64,000 nt of DNA from Oscillospiraceae bacterium NTUH-002-81 (lineage in GTDB: Bacteria > Bacillota > Clostridia > Lachnospirales > Lachnospiraceae). A program made the translations under genes and the position numbers. Where the stretch lies: contig CP136052.1 of the NCBI GenBank assembly GCA_032620915.1, positions 775,001 to 839,000 of the forward strand. Direction: 5' to 3'. The notes under the pieces were generated by a model. It saw nothing but the letters and a program-made list of their open reading frames with translations. It did not search any database and had not been told where the DNA came from. Positions 7,919-16,579 of this stretch are shown in pieces. Every line of letters starts with the position of its first letter. Positions within the stretch are counted from its first letter, which is position 1.

Positions 7919-8845
7919 ATGAAATCTGTAATCAAGACCCACGATCTGTGTAAAACCTATGCGGGGATCCCGGTGGTGGATCATCTCCGGCTGACAGTGC
8001 CCCAGGGCTGCGTCTACGGCTTTCTGGGCCCCAATGGGGCGGGAAAATCCACCACCATGAAGATGCTGCTGGGCCTGGTGCACCCCACCGCCGGCAGCGT
8101 GGAGCTGCTGGGAAAACCGTTAAAAGAAGAAAATCGCATTGCCCTGCTGCGGCAGACGGGCAGCCTCATCGAATCTCCTTCCGGGTATCTCCATCTGACC
8201 GCCCGGGAAAATCTTTCCATTGTTGCCAGACTAAAGGACGTACCCCGGAAGGATATCGATCGGGTGCTGGAGATCGTGCACCTGACCGCCGATGCCAACC
8301 GGAAGGTGGGACAGTATTCCCTGGGCATGAAACAGCGGCTGGGCATCGCCATGGCCCTGCTGGGCAGCCCGAAGCTGCTCATCCTGGATGAGCCCACCAA
8401 CGGTCTGGATCCGGCGGGTATGCAGGAGATGCGCGAGCTCATTGCAGCCATGCCGGAGACCACCGGCGCCACCGTGCTGATCTCCAGCCATCTGCTGGGG
8501 GAGATGGAGCAGATGGTTTCCCAGGTGGGCATTTTAGATCATGGGAAAATGCTGTTTGAAGGTTCTCTGCAGGAGCTGCAGCGGCACAGCAGAGGAGGCG
8601 TCCTGCTGCGGGTGCTGGATGTGTCGAAAAGTGTTGAAGTAGTAAAACGGCGGGGCATCAAAGCGCGGATCAGCATGCGGCAGCCGGATCTTCTTCTTCT
8701 GCCTCCGCTGGAGGATGAGCCGCTGGCGGCTCTTGTCAGCGCATTATCGGAAAACGGAGCCGGTGTGGTGGGCGTGATGCCCCAGACAAAAAATCTGGAA
8801 GAAATTTTCCTAAGTCTGACAAACCGACAGGGGGAGGTGGCGTAA
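7919..8845 (+). CDS. ABC transporter ATP-binding protein, lantibiotic immunity type (LanF/BcrA-like)
   Basis: A 308-aa ATPase with Walker A GPNGAGKST, Q-loop RQTGSLIESP, signature YSLGMKQRLG, Walker B LLILDEPTNGLDP and switch SSHLLGEM. The degenerate signature and Q-loop Glu region resemble BcrA/LanF proteins. About 90 C-terminal residues lie beyond the nucleotide-binding domain, as in that family. ATG 7919 is chosen over GTG 7910 because AGGAG at 7906-7910 overlaps the latter. The permease gene starts one base after the stop. It probably powers export of a membrane-active peptide back to the medium. Confidence 0.83.
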   Translation: MKSVIKTHDLCKTYAGIPVVDHLRLTVPQGCVYGFLGPNGAGKSTTMKMLLGLVHPTAGSVELLGKPLKEENRIALLRQTGSLIESPSGYLHLTARENLSIVARLKDVPRKDIDRVLEIVHLTADANRKVGQYSLGMKQRLGIAMALLGSPKLLILDEPTNGLDPAGMQEMRELIAAMPETTGATVLISSHLLGEMEQMVSQVGILDHGKMLFEGSLQELQRHSRGGVLLRVLDVSKSVEVVKRRGIKARISMRQPDLLLLPPLEDEPLAALVSALSENGAGVVGVMPQTKNLEEIFLSLTNRQGEVA

Positions 8846-8846
8846 T

Positions 8847-9599
8847 ATGGCAGTATCTTTTGCCGCAGAACTGCAGAAAGCCCGCCGCCGTCATGACCTG
8901 CTGCTCTGTCTGCTGGTACCCTGCATTCTGGTCCTGTGGGTGGGCGGCCTGTCCAAGGGGAGTCCGGAGGAGCTGGCCAACGGGTATAGTGAACTGCTCT
9001 ACAGCGTTCCAGTCATCCATGCCATTATGCTTCCGGTCTTGATGTCCGTTCTGGCCAGCCGCCTGTGGGATATGGAAAACCGGGGAAATATGCAAAAGCT
9101 GTTATACACGCTGCAGAGCCGCCGCAGCCTGTTTGTGGGGAAGGTGTTGTTTGGTGGCCTGGAAATTTTCCTGGTCACTTTTGTGGAAATGGCGGCACTG
9201 ATCTTGCTGGGAAACCTGCACGGATACACGGAAAGCTTTCCCGGCGGCCAGTTTTTGTATCTGGCAGTGTGCACGCTGGATGTGAATCTGATGCTGTTCT
9301 TTTCGGCATTTCTCATCGTGCTGTTTGCCGGAAATTCCCTTCCGGCGCTCTGCGTGGGGATCGTGGGGGCTCTGTTGGGCCTGTTTTCCGCCTTTCTGCC
9401 GCCCATCGTCAGCTATTTTGTGCCCTGGGGCTACTTCATCCCGCTGGGGGCCTATGAGGTGGCGGACTGGGAGGAGGCCACCCATACGGTTACCTATGGC
9501 GTTCGCGGATGCAACTGGGGGCTGCTGGCATTTACAGTGGTCGTCAGCGGACTGCTGCTGTATATATGCTGGCGCAGCGTGCAGAGACAGGAGGTGTGA
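8847..9599 (+). CDS. ABC-2 type permease, lantibiotic immunity LanE-like
   Basis: A 250-aa membrane protein with six predicted hydrophobic segments (about 18-36, 53-70, 105-125, 142-163, 168-195 and 228-245). The segment YFVPWGYFIPLGAYE and the overall size match LanE/LanG-type permeases. It starts at ATG 8847 after a GGGGGAGG site. It is the first of two permeases after the ATPase, giving an F-E-G order. Permeases of this class diverge quickly, so the assignment rests on size, topology and context more than on motifs. Confidence 0.75.
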   Translation: MAVSFAAELQKARRRHDLLLCLLVPCILVLWVGGLSKGSPEELANGYSELLYSVPVIHAIMLPVLMSVLASRLWDMENRGNMQKLLYTLQSRRSLFVGKVLFGGLEIFLVTFVEMAALILLGNLHGYTESFPGGQFLYLAVCTLDVNLMLFFSAFLIVLFAGNSLPALCVGIVGALLGLFSAFLPPIVSYFVPWGYFIPLGAYEVADWEEATHTVTYGVRGCNWGLLAFTVVVSGLLLYICWRSVQRQEV

Positions 9600-9604
9600 A
9601 AAAG

Positions 9605-10339
9605 ATGCTGAAGCGATGTATTGCTGCAGAGAATCAAAAGCTGCATGCGTCCCCCATCTGGGCCATGTTCTTCCTGCTGCCGGTGATCTCGGCCGGGTAC
9701 GGCACCTTTAATTATTTACAGAATCTGGAAATTTTGAAGGACGGGTGGTACAGCCTGTGGACGCAGCACACGCTGTTCTATTCCATGTTTTTCTTCCCGG
9801 CCATGGTGGCTGTCTATGCGGCCTACCTGTGGCGGCTGGAGCATCAGGGACACAACTGGAATCTGATCATGGCAAGTCCGGTGCCGCCGCTGGATCTGTT
9901 TCTGGCCAAATTTGTGGTGGTGGCAAAGCTGGCCCTTCTGACCCACGGGTTTGTGTTTCTGCTGTTTGTCCTGTGCGGAAAAGGATTTGCCCATCTGCCG
10001 GGCTGGCCGCCGGTGACGCTGCCCCTGTTTTTGCTGCGGGGCGCATTCGGTGCGCTGGCGGTCATTGCTGCCCAACTGCTGCTGGCCATGGTCATCCGCA
10101 GCTTTGCGGTGCCCGTTTTCCTGGGGCTGCTGGGTGGGATCAGCGGGATCTTTGCGGGGGTGAAGGGGCTTTCTCTGCTCTGGCCCTATGCCCTCATGCA
10201 GATCGGCATGAACGCCAACAAGGGCACGGATGTCCTGCATGGAAAATACGGGCAGTTTTTTGGAAGCTGTGTTCTCTGGTCGGTGGGATTTCTGCAGCTG
10301 GCGTGGTTCCTTTTGAAAAAACGGGACGTGCGGGCGTAG
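9605..10339 (+). CDS. ABC-2 type permease, lantibiotic immunity LanG-like
   Basis: A 244-aa membrane protein with six hydrophobic segments, paralogous in plan to the preceding permease and completing an F-E-G set. ATG 9605 is preferred: GAGGTG lies 8 bases upstream, overlapping the stop of the previous gene, while upstream in-frame starts would overlap that gene by almost 100 bases. The region near residues 150-190 (QLLLAMVIRSFAVPVFLGLL) is a strong double helix. A two-way terminator follows at 10357-10393. Confidence 0.75.
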   Translation: MLKRCIAAENQKLHASPIWAMFFLLPVISAGYGTFNYLQNLEILKDGWYSLWTQHTLFYSMFFFPAMVAVYAAYLWRLEHQGHNWNLIMASPVPPLDLFLAKFVVVAKLALLTHGFVFLLFVLCGKGFAHLPGWPPVTLPLFLLRGAFGALAVIAAQLLLAMVIRSFAVPVFLGLLGGISGIFAGVKGLSLLWPYALMQIGMNANKGTDVLHGKYGQFFGSCVLWSVGFLQLAWFLLKKRDVRA

Positions 10340-10356
10340 AATTTCAGAAAAATAAA

Positions 10357-10393
10357 AAAGACTGTCATTTTTCACAGAAAAAAGACAGTCTTT
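10357..10393. terminator. Bidirectional intrinsic terminator
   Basis: Ten-bp stem AAAGACTGTC (10357-10366) against GACAGTCTTT (10384-10393) with a 17-base loop. It is flanked by A-rich DNA on the left and T-rich DNA on the right. It lies between convergent genes and can stop transcripts from both. Confidence 0.75.
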
Positions 10394-10406
10394 CTGGTTC
10401 TGTGGC

Positions 10407-10646
10407 TTAGTTTCCGTACATGAGGAAAGACATGATCTTCTGGAAATCCTCGGGTTCAGAGAATTTCAGATCCAGTTCTTTGATGTATGCCTCATTGTTG
10501 AAAATGCTGGACATGGAAACGAACTGGCAGAGTTTGGATTTCAGGTTAAGGACGTCGCCGTCTGCCGTCACCAGCTCTACAGTGCCTTTGCACTCGTTTA
10601 CCACATCAAAAAAGCCTTTGACATCTGTGATGTTCTGCAGTTTCAT
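10407..10646 (-). CDS. Conserved small protein of unknown function
   Basis: A 79-aa soluble protein beginning MKLQNITDVKGFFDVV. The start at 10646 is set by an AGGAGGG site just upstream; a 13-residue extension to 10685 would bury that site inside the coding region. The sequence alternates short hydrophobic strands and acidic turns, with no membrane helix and no metal-binding or catalytic motif I recognise. I have an impression of similar small proteins in other Lachnospiraceae but cannot name a family. It is monocistronic and faces the exporter operon. Confidence 0.55.
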   Translation of the reverse strand: MKLQNITDVKGFFDVVNECKGTVELVTADGDVLNLKSKLCQFVSMSSIFNNEAYIKELDLKFSEPEDFQKIMSFLMYGN

Positions 10647-10772
10647 ATGTTTCTCCCTCCTGTTTGTAATGTATCCCATTCGCAATCAGCGTAGCATGTT
10701 CTGTCAGGGAAAACAATGGATGTTTTTTGCTCTGACATGCAATATCTTGCTCATTTTTCATTGGTGGAATCC

Positions 10773-10801
10773 TTTACAACCAGAGCGGAAAGGCATACAA
10801 T
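10773..10801 (+). promoter_or_regulatory. Sigma-A promoter of the fructokinase gene
   Basis: TTTACA (10773-10778), 17-base spacer, TACAAT (10796-10801). It lies 38 bases before the GTG start at 10839. Confidence 0.6.
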
Positions 10802-10838
10802 ATTTTTATAAAAAATGTGAATTGCGGAGGGTACAAGG

Positions 10839-11810
10839 GTGAAAAAAGAGATGGATATTGTGGCATTGGGGGAACTGCTCATCGATTTTACCGAGGCGGG
10901 AACAGGCGCGGACGGCATGAAGCTGTTTGAACAGAATCCGGGCGGGGCGCCGGCCAACCTGCTGACGGCGGCCAGCCATATGGGATATCGCACGGCATTT
11001 ATCGGAAAGGTGGGCACGGACATGCACGGCGCTTTTCTGAAAAAGACACTGGAAAAAGAGGGCATTGATACCCGGGCACTGGTGGAGGATCCGGCGACGT
11101 TTACGACGCTGGCGTTTGTAGAGATCAATGAGAACGGAGAGAGGAATTTTTCTTTTGCGAGAAAACCGGGGGCAGATACCCAGCTGCGCAAGGAAGAGCT
11201 GGATCGGGAGCTGCTGTCCGACTGCCGGATTTTTCATTTCGGTTCCCTGTCCCTGACGGACGAGCCTTCCCGGAGCGCGACATGGGAAGCGGCTAGACTG
11301 GCGAAAGCGGCAGGGGCGCTCATTTCCTATGATCCCAATTATCGGCCGCCGCTGTGGCGCAGTCAGGAAGAAGCGGCAGAAGGGATGAAATCGGTGGTGT
11401 CGCTGGTGGACGTAATGAAGGTGTCGGACGAGGAGAGTCTGCTGCTGACCGGTGAGACGACCTATGAGAAGGCGGCTTTGCGGCTGCTCGCCCAGGGGCC
11501 GAAGCTGGTGGCTGTCACACTGGGCGGCGATGGCGTGCTGCTGGCATCGAAGGCGTATCAGGAGATGATTCCGGCCTTTCGGACCGAGGCGGTGGACACC
11601 ACCGGCGCAGGGGATTCCTTCTGGGGCGGATTCTTAAGCCGTTTCCTTTCCTATGAGAAGGAGCTGGAGCAGATGACCTGGGATGAGCTGAAAAACTGTG
11701 CGGTAACGGGAAATGCAGTGGCAAGCCTGTGCGTCAGAAAGCGGGGCGGTATTCCGGCGGTTCCGTCCAGGGATGAGGTGGAAGCCTTTTTGCATAGCAC
11801 ATTGGCCTGA
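10839..11810 (+). CDS. scrK: PfkB-family carbohydrate kinase, probable fructokinase
   Basis: A 323-aa sugar kinase predicted to convert fructose and ATP to fructose-6-phosphate in the cytoplasm. The N-terminal PfkB signature region is NPGGAPANLLTAASHMG. The C-terminal signature is DTTGAGDSFWGGFLSRF, holding the catalytic Asp (GAGD) and anion hole. The substrate-lid region YDPNYRPPLW is typical of bacterial fructokinases. GTG 10839 follows GGAGG by 8 bases. It stands alone behind its own promoter, with no sucrose hydrolase or PTS gene next to it, so the exact sugar is inferred from family resemblance. Confidence 0.82.
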   Translation: MKKEMDIVALGELLIDFTEAGTGADGMKLFEQNPGGAPANLLTAASHMGYRTAFIGKVGTDMHGAFLKKTLEKEGIDTRALVEDPATFTTLAFVEINENGERNFSFARKPGADTQLRKEELDRELLSDCRIFHFGSLSLTDEPSRSATWEAARLAKAAGALISYDPNYRPPLWRSQEEAAEGMKSVVSLVDVMKVSDEESLLLTGETTYEKAALRLLAQGPKLVAVTLGGDGVLLASKAYQEMIPAFRTEAVDTTGAGDSFWGGFLSRFLSYEKELEQMTWDELKNCAVTGNAVASLCVRKRGGIPAVPSRDEVEAFLHSTLA

Positions 11811-11886
11811 GAAAATTTTCGTTAAATTTCGTAAGAAATCGTCAGAAAATCGTAAGAAATAGGGCGGGAGAATACAGGTCGGGCGG

Positions 11887-11915
11887 TTGACATCCGAAAA
11901 TGCAAAGAGTAGAAT
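11887..11915 (+). promoter_or_regulatory. Promoter of the c-di-GMP riboswitch transcript
   Basis: TTGACA (11887-11892), 17-base spacer, TAGAAT (11910-11915). The predicted start near 11922 is about 25 bases before the aptamer. Confidence 0.65.
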
Positions 11916-11944
11916 AGAGGCGGTTAAAGAGAACAAACAATGGG

Positions 11945-12030
11945 AATATAGATCTGGCAAAGCAGTCGAAAGGCTGTGACGCAAAGCTACAGGGCCTGTG
12001 AAATGGCAGCCAGTTGCACGTACAATAAGG
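11945..12030 (+). ncRNA. Cyclic di-GMP-I riboswitch aptamer (GEMM-I)
   Basis: The core at 11956-11996 shows the class-I hallmarks: GGCAAAGC, a short stem closed by the GNRA tetraloop in AGTCGAAAGGCT, then the strongly conserved GACGCAAAGC, then ACAGGGCC opening the second helical arm with GGCAGCC. The order and spacing match the GEMM-I consensus. A promoter lies just upstream and an intrinsic terminator just downstream, so this is very likely a transcription-control switch for the hybrid kinase. Whether c-di-GMP turns the gene on or off depends on how the aptamer and terminator stems compete, which I cannot decide by eye. Confidence 0.88.
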
Positions 12031-12031
12031 A

Positions 12032-12063
12032 GAGTATCGTGGTAAGTTCGCGGTACTCTTTTT
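12032..12063 (+). terminator. Riboswitch expression-platform terminator
   Basis: Stem GAGTATCGTG (12032-12041) pairs with CGCGGTACTC (12049-12058) over ten base pairs with two G-T pairs and a 7-base loop. TTTTT follows. It lies just 3' of the c-di-GMP aptamer and about 100 bases before the coding start. Confidence 0.8.
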
Positions 12064-12163
12064 GTTTCCATGAAACAAAATTGTCCGAAGCAAGCTGTGC
12101 TGCGGCTGCATGGATGGCCGGATCTTTGGCAGGAAACACCTGTCGGTGAAGAAAGGAAGAAGT

Positions 12164-14279
12164 ATGAATCCAAAAGGAAAGGAAGCGCAGAGACAGGAAC
12201 AACACGTGTTGGAAACGCTGTGCAGAGAATATGAGATCCTCTGCCAGATCGATCTTTCGGCAGATACGTATGTCTGTGATTACAGGAAACCGCAGGAAAA
12301 TGCAGACGGGACGGCAGATTTCCCCGGGCAGGGAAAATTTTCGGAGGCACTGGCAGTCTACGTGCAGAGAAGAGTTTGGCCGGAGGACAAAAAGATTTTT
12401 GATGCACTGATTTCCAAAAAGATACTGACCAGACAGCTGCGGACGGATGGCACTGTGCGCGTGCGCTATCGGGGCAGTGATGGCAACAGCAGGAAAATGT
12501 ATGAAATGCAGGTGATCGCCGGAACCCATGGGGAAAATCCGGGAGACACTTGTGGATCACCGGCGGTGATGACGATCCGTCGTGTGGATATTTTCCTGGC
12601 AGACGAAGAAAATATCAAAAAAGAGCTGCTGCAGCGGTTTGAAAAAGAGGAACGCCGGGAGCTGACTGTTCTGCATCGGGCACTGCATACCGGGGTATGG
12701 ACGGCGGTCTTTGATCAGGACAGAAAGCTGGTAAAGCCCGGTGTGGGCGACAGCCTGCGCCTCATGCTGGATATTCCACAGGCGGATCAGCTGCCCCGTA
12801 CAAAAGAGGAATGGAAGCGCCGGGTGCGGCCGGAGGAAATAGAAACGATCCGGGAGAAGTTCTGTGCCCTGCTTGCATCCCGGGAGAAGGAGCCGTCTCT
12901 GGAACTGGAATGTGAGCTTCGGACAGACTGGGGAGAATATCGGTGGTTCCGGGTATATGGCTGCCGTTTCCCGGAGGAAAATGGCGGATACCGGATCACG
13001 GGTGTGCTGACGGACATAAACGAAGAACACCGGATCAGAGCGTCAAAGGCAGACGGGATGCATCGGATGCGCAGCCGGGAGGGCGAGCTGGAAGCCGTCA
13101 TCGCCAGACTGCGGCAGGAAAGCCTGGAGAAATCTGAGTTCCTGACAAGAATTTCCCATGATATCCGCACGCCGGTCAATGGCATCAAGGGGCTGCTGGC
13201 CATGGCGAAAACCCATGCCGATGACCGGGAGATGGTGGTGGATACGCTGACCAAAGCGGAGAACGCGGAGCTTCTGCTGGAAATCCTTGTGGATGACATT
13301 TTACATATGAGCCAGTCTGTGAAAAATGATCCGTTTTATCACGGGGAGGTCACAGATCTGCTGGAACTGCTGAAAAGCAGCCGGGAGGTTTTTCTCGGGG
13401 AGGCACTCCACAAGGGACTTGTGGTACATCCGGGCCGGGTAGAGGTGAAGCATCCGAAGGTGTATGCCAATGGGCATTACCTGAAACGCATCTGGCTGAA
13501 CCTGATCAACTGCTGTATCAAATACAATCAGGAGGGCGGTTCCATTGAGCGGTGGATCATCGAGACACCCATCAACAGCTCCCATTCCATGTATACGTTC
13601 ATCCTGCGGGACAGCGGCGGGGAGATCAACAAGGAATTTATGCAGGAGATCGTTGCTCCGCTGACGAGAAGTGAGATCGGCCGGGAGGATATCATACAGA
13701 AAACGGGTCTGAGCATGGTGGTGACCCGGGAGCTGGCAGAGCTCATCGGCGGTACGGTGGATGTGCGCAATGAGCCCGGTGCGGGCACGATATTTACATT
13801 TAAGATCCCCATGGAAATCTGCCCGGAAGCAGGATCGGAGCCACAGCCGGATGCGGGAACATCGGATGCGGACGATACATGCGAGGGAGAATTGCAGGGG
13901 GAAACGCATTCTCATTGCAGAAGACAACGAGCTGAATCTGGAGATCCTGCAGTATTTTCTCGGAAAGCGGGGCGCACAGCTGCTCACTGTCCGGGACGGC
14001 AAGGAAGCGGTGGAGGCGTTCAGACGGTCTGAGGAGGGAAGCATTGATCTCATTCTCATGGACATCATGATGCCGGTGATGGATGGACTGGAGGCAACCC
14101 GTCTCATTCGTGACATGGAGCGGGCCGATGCTGCCGCTGTGCCCATTCTGGCCATGACAGCCAATGCGTTTGCGGAGGACGTGAAAAATACAAAAGAGGC
14201 AGGAATGAACGAGCATCTGTCCAAACCGCTGAACATGCCCAAGGTCATGCAGTGCATGAACCGGTATCTGAAAAAATAA
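12164..14279 (+). CDS. Hybrid sensor histidine kinase/response regulator, interrupted by a +1 frameshift
   Basis: A roughly 704-residue cytoplasmic hybrid kinase once repaired; no membrane helix is visible. In order: an unknown N-terminal region, a PAS-3-like fold ending GVLTDINEEHR, a HisKA domain with SHDIRTPVNGI, an ATPase domain, and a receiver with AEDNE, phospho-acceptor Asp in LILMDIMMPVMDGLEA and Lys in LSKPL. The ATPase domain is degenerate: G1 reads DSGGEI and G2 reads KTGLSMVV. One extra G in the run 13897-13901 sends the frame to a stop at 14032. With four Gs it reads LQGKRILIAEDNE straight into the receiver. ATG 12164 follows AAGGAAG. A c-di-GMP riboswitch controls it. Confidence 0.8.
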
Positions 14280-14305
14280 CAGATCAGGAAATATGGATTT
14301 TTAAG

Positions 14306-14342
14306 AAAAGACAGGAGACAGCGAAAACTGTGCCTGTCTTTT
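14306..14342 (+). terminator. Terminator after the hybrid kinase
   Basis: AAAAGACAGG (14306-14315) pairs with CCTGTCTTTT (14333-14342), and the T-run continues. It separates the kinase from the sigma-factor operon. Confidence 0.7.
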
Positions 14343-14412
14343 TGCTTCACGTTGTTGCAACTTTTGGGTTTGCTTTTTCATCTATAATATAAAGACAAAA
14401 TAAGAGACAGAG

Positions 14413-14916
14413 GTGAGTTCCATCGAGCAGGATGTTTACGAAATGCTGGTGACGTACATTGTGGAAAATCAGGACAAGTTTTACCGGCTGGCATTCAGTT
14501 ACGCGCACAACCAGGAAGATGCGCTGGATATTGTGCAGAATGCGGTGTGCAAAGCGCTGGAAAATTATCAGAATCTGAACAACCAGCGGGCCATCCGCAC
14601 CTGGATGTACCGCATTGTGGTCAATGAAAGTCTGCAGCTGCTGAAAGCCCGGGAGCGGGAGGTGCTTTCCGGGGAAGATCAGCCGGAGGCTAGCTATCAG
14701 GAACCGGGCTTTGAAGCACCGGAAGAGGATCTGATGGCGCAGCTGGATCGGCTGGAATGGACGGAGCAGGAGGTGATCCGCCTGCGATATTTTGAGGAGT
14801 TGTCGTTGAAGGAGATTGCGGAGATTCTGACAATGAATCTGAACACCGTAAAAGCGAAATTATATCGGGGATTGAAAAAATTGAAAGTGCAGATGCAGGA
14901 GGGGGATTGTATATGA
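14413..14916 (+). CDS. ECF-type RNA polymerase sigma factor
   Basis: A 167-aa sigma factor. Region 2 spans about residues 18-85: FYRLAFSYAHNQEDALDIVQ, then TWMYRIVVN. Region 4 spans about 110-160: LEWTEQEVIRLRYFEELSLK, EIAEILTMNLNTVKAKL. It begins at GTG 14413 just after AGAGG and ends in an ATGA overlap with the anti-sigma-like gene, the usual sigma/anti-sigma pairing. A TATAAT at 14383-14388 lies upstream without a convincing -35. TGCAAC at 14356-14361 could be an ECF-type -35 for autoregulation. Its regulon is not visible here. Confidence 0.83.
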   Translation: MSSIEQDVYEMLVTYIVENQDKFYRLAFSYAHNQEDALDIVQNAVCKALENYQNLNNQRAIRTWMYRIVVNESLQLLKAREREVLSGEDQPEASYQEPGFEAPEEDLMAQLDRLEWTEQEVIRLRYFEELSLKEIAEILTMNLNTVKAKLYRGLKKLKVQMQEGDCI

Positions 14917-15723
14917 AGAGAATGGAAGATGCGAAAAAGCGATATGACGAAATTCCGATTCCGGCGGAGCTTCATGCCCGGGTGCAGCAGGAGATTGCCA
15001 AAGCCGATGCCAGAAGAGCGGCGGAGATGGGGCAGAAGCGGAGTGTGCAGCGACAGGCGACGGTGATAGGAGTGGGACAGAAGTGGAGCACACCGGTGAC
15101 AGACAGTGTTCGGTCACAGACGGCATCGATAGAAGTGGAACAGCTTGGACGAGCTGGCGATTTCTGTGGAAATTCCTTCTGTGGAAACCATTGCGGCGGA
15201 CACAGATAGCGTCACCGGGCAGGTCAATGAGGACATTTATACGTTTTGTGAGGCTTATGCCGCCGAGGCACAGCAGCGGGCAGAAGAATACAAGGAGGCA
15301 TTTCTGGCAACCGGCGGCACCCAGGAGGAATGGGCAGCGCATGACATCCGCATTCAGGTGTCCTATGACATTCTGACGCAGACAGAGGATTATCTGTCGC
15401 TGGTGGTGTCCGGCACCGAAAGCTGGACCAGTGCGTACAGCGAACTGCGGTATTACACATTGGATATGCATACCGGTAAATGGATCGCCCTGGAGGATGT
15501 GCTGGGGGCGGATTATGCAGCGCTGGCAACTGAGCAGGTGCGGCAGCAGGCGGAGGCACTTGCAGCAGAGACAGGTGTCGCTTATGAGCTGGAACAGTGG
15601 CAGGGTGTCACGGCAGATACTTCGTTCTATATGAATGCGGACGGTAATCCGGTGGTCGTTCTGGAAAAATATGAGATCGCGCCGGGCGCGGAAGGACGGT
15701 TAGAATTTGAGATTACGCAGTGA
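14913..15723 (+). CDS. RsiV-like anti-sigma partner (DUF3298-type C-terminus), frameshifted
   Basis: The first frame (from ATG 14913) gives a cytoplasmic-looking start, MKRMEDAKKRYDEIPIPAEL, typical of Clostridia RsiV-like proteins. The second frame (from about 15147) gives the extracellular-type domain with YTFCEAYAAEA, SYDILTQTEDYLSLV and YYTLDMHTGKWI. Removing one G at 15147-15148 joins them as VEQLDELAISVEIPS. The reconstructed 269-residue protein lacks the expected single transmembrane helix: residues 40-80 are hydrophilic in every frame. In RsiV proteins that helix links the sigma-binding tail to the exported sensor. Either a segment was lost, or the assembly is faulty here. Confidence 0.6.
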
Positions 15724-15893
15724 CAGGCATTGTGAGATTGAAGTCAAAGATCAAGGTCAAAAATTGGAACCTTAAATCAGGAATGTAGATGAGAAAACAG
15801 GAGTATTCTACATGATGGTGGCATCGGAACGGATGATTTTGAAAATGGAGATAGAAGAGCTTCGAAGAATGGCAGAAAAGGAGACAGAAAATC

Positions 15894-16397
15894 GTGAGAA
15901 GAAAAGGGACCTATGCAGCAGCACTGGTACTGATGCTGGCGCTGGGCGGCTGCGGGCAGAAGCAGGCGGAAAAGGATACAAAGGTAGAGACAACAGAGGT
16001 AGAGACAACAGAGGCAGAAGAGGACAGCACACAGAATGTCGTATCTGACGGGGAGGCAAATTTCTCCGTGGACAGTGAAATGGTGACGGAATTTGCACAG
16101 AAGGTGCAGCTGCTGGTGGCTTCTGAGGATCTGGAAGGGCTGGCGGATGTGACTGCTTATCCGGTGTATATCGGGTTTGCAGAGGATGGACAGGTCATCG
16201 AGTCCAAGGAAGAACTGATAGCTCTTGGCGCAGACAAGATTTTCACGCCGGAACTGAAAACCATGATTGCTGGTGTGGATGTGAAAAATCTTTCCGCCAG
16301 CATGGCAGGATTTGTGATGAGTGATGACAGCGGTAAGCCCAATATCACCTTCAGCATGACAGACGGTGCGTTAAAGATTGTGGGGATCAACTACTAA
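15894..16397 (+). CDS. Small putative lipoprotein, function unknown
   Basis: A 167-aa exported protein. A basic N-terminus and hydrophobic core end in the lipobox LALGGC (Cys20), then an acidic linker with the near-repeat VETTEVETTEAEE. The folded part (about 55-167) resembles small NTF2-like/DUF4878-type lipoprotein domains in layout only; I would not assign a family. GTG 15894 follows AAGGAG. It is downstream of the sigma/anti-sigma pair with a 170-base gap and may be part of that regulon. A terminator follows at 16420. Confidence 0.65.
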   Translation: MRRKGTYAAALVLMLALGGCGQKQAEKDTKVETTEVETTEAEEDSTQNVVSDGEANFSVDSEMVTEFAQKVQLLVASEDLEGLADVTAYPVYIGFAEDGQVIESKEELIALGADKIFTPELKTMIAGVDVKNLSASMAGFVMSDDSGKPNITFSMTDGALKIVGINY

Positions 16398-16419
16398 ATC
16401 GGACAATGGAGAATCATAA

Positions 16420-16466
16420 AAGAACTGTCCTGGTATTGGAAACATGCCGGGGCGGTTCTTTTTCTT
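16420..16466 (+). terminator. Intrinsic terminator after the lipoprotein gene
   Basis: Fourteen-bp stem (16420-16433 with 16447-16460, four G-T pairs), 13-base loop, then TTTCTTT. Confidence 0.75.
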
Positions 16467-16579
16467 TATGTCCCGAACGATAGAAACAGCTGGTTTGTGT
16501 ATCCCATCAATGATTGAAATAGAGAGTAGAAACTGCGATAACCTGGGAAACTGGAAAAGTGTGTTTCACAGAGGTGAAA

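Noticed and set aside
11842..12560. Minus-strand frames over the riboswitch and kinase start
   Set aside because: They are antisense to a strongly matching GEMM-I aptamer and to the kinase coding region, with no start signal or domain.
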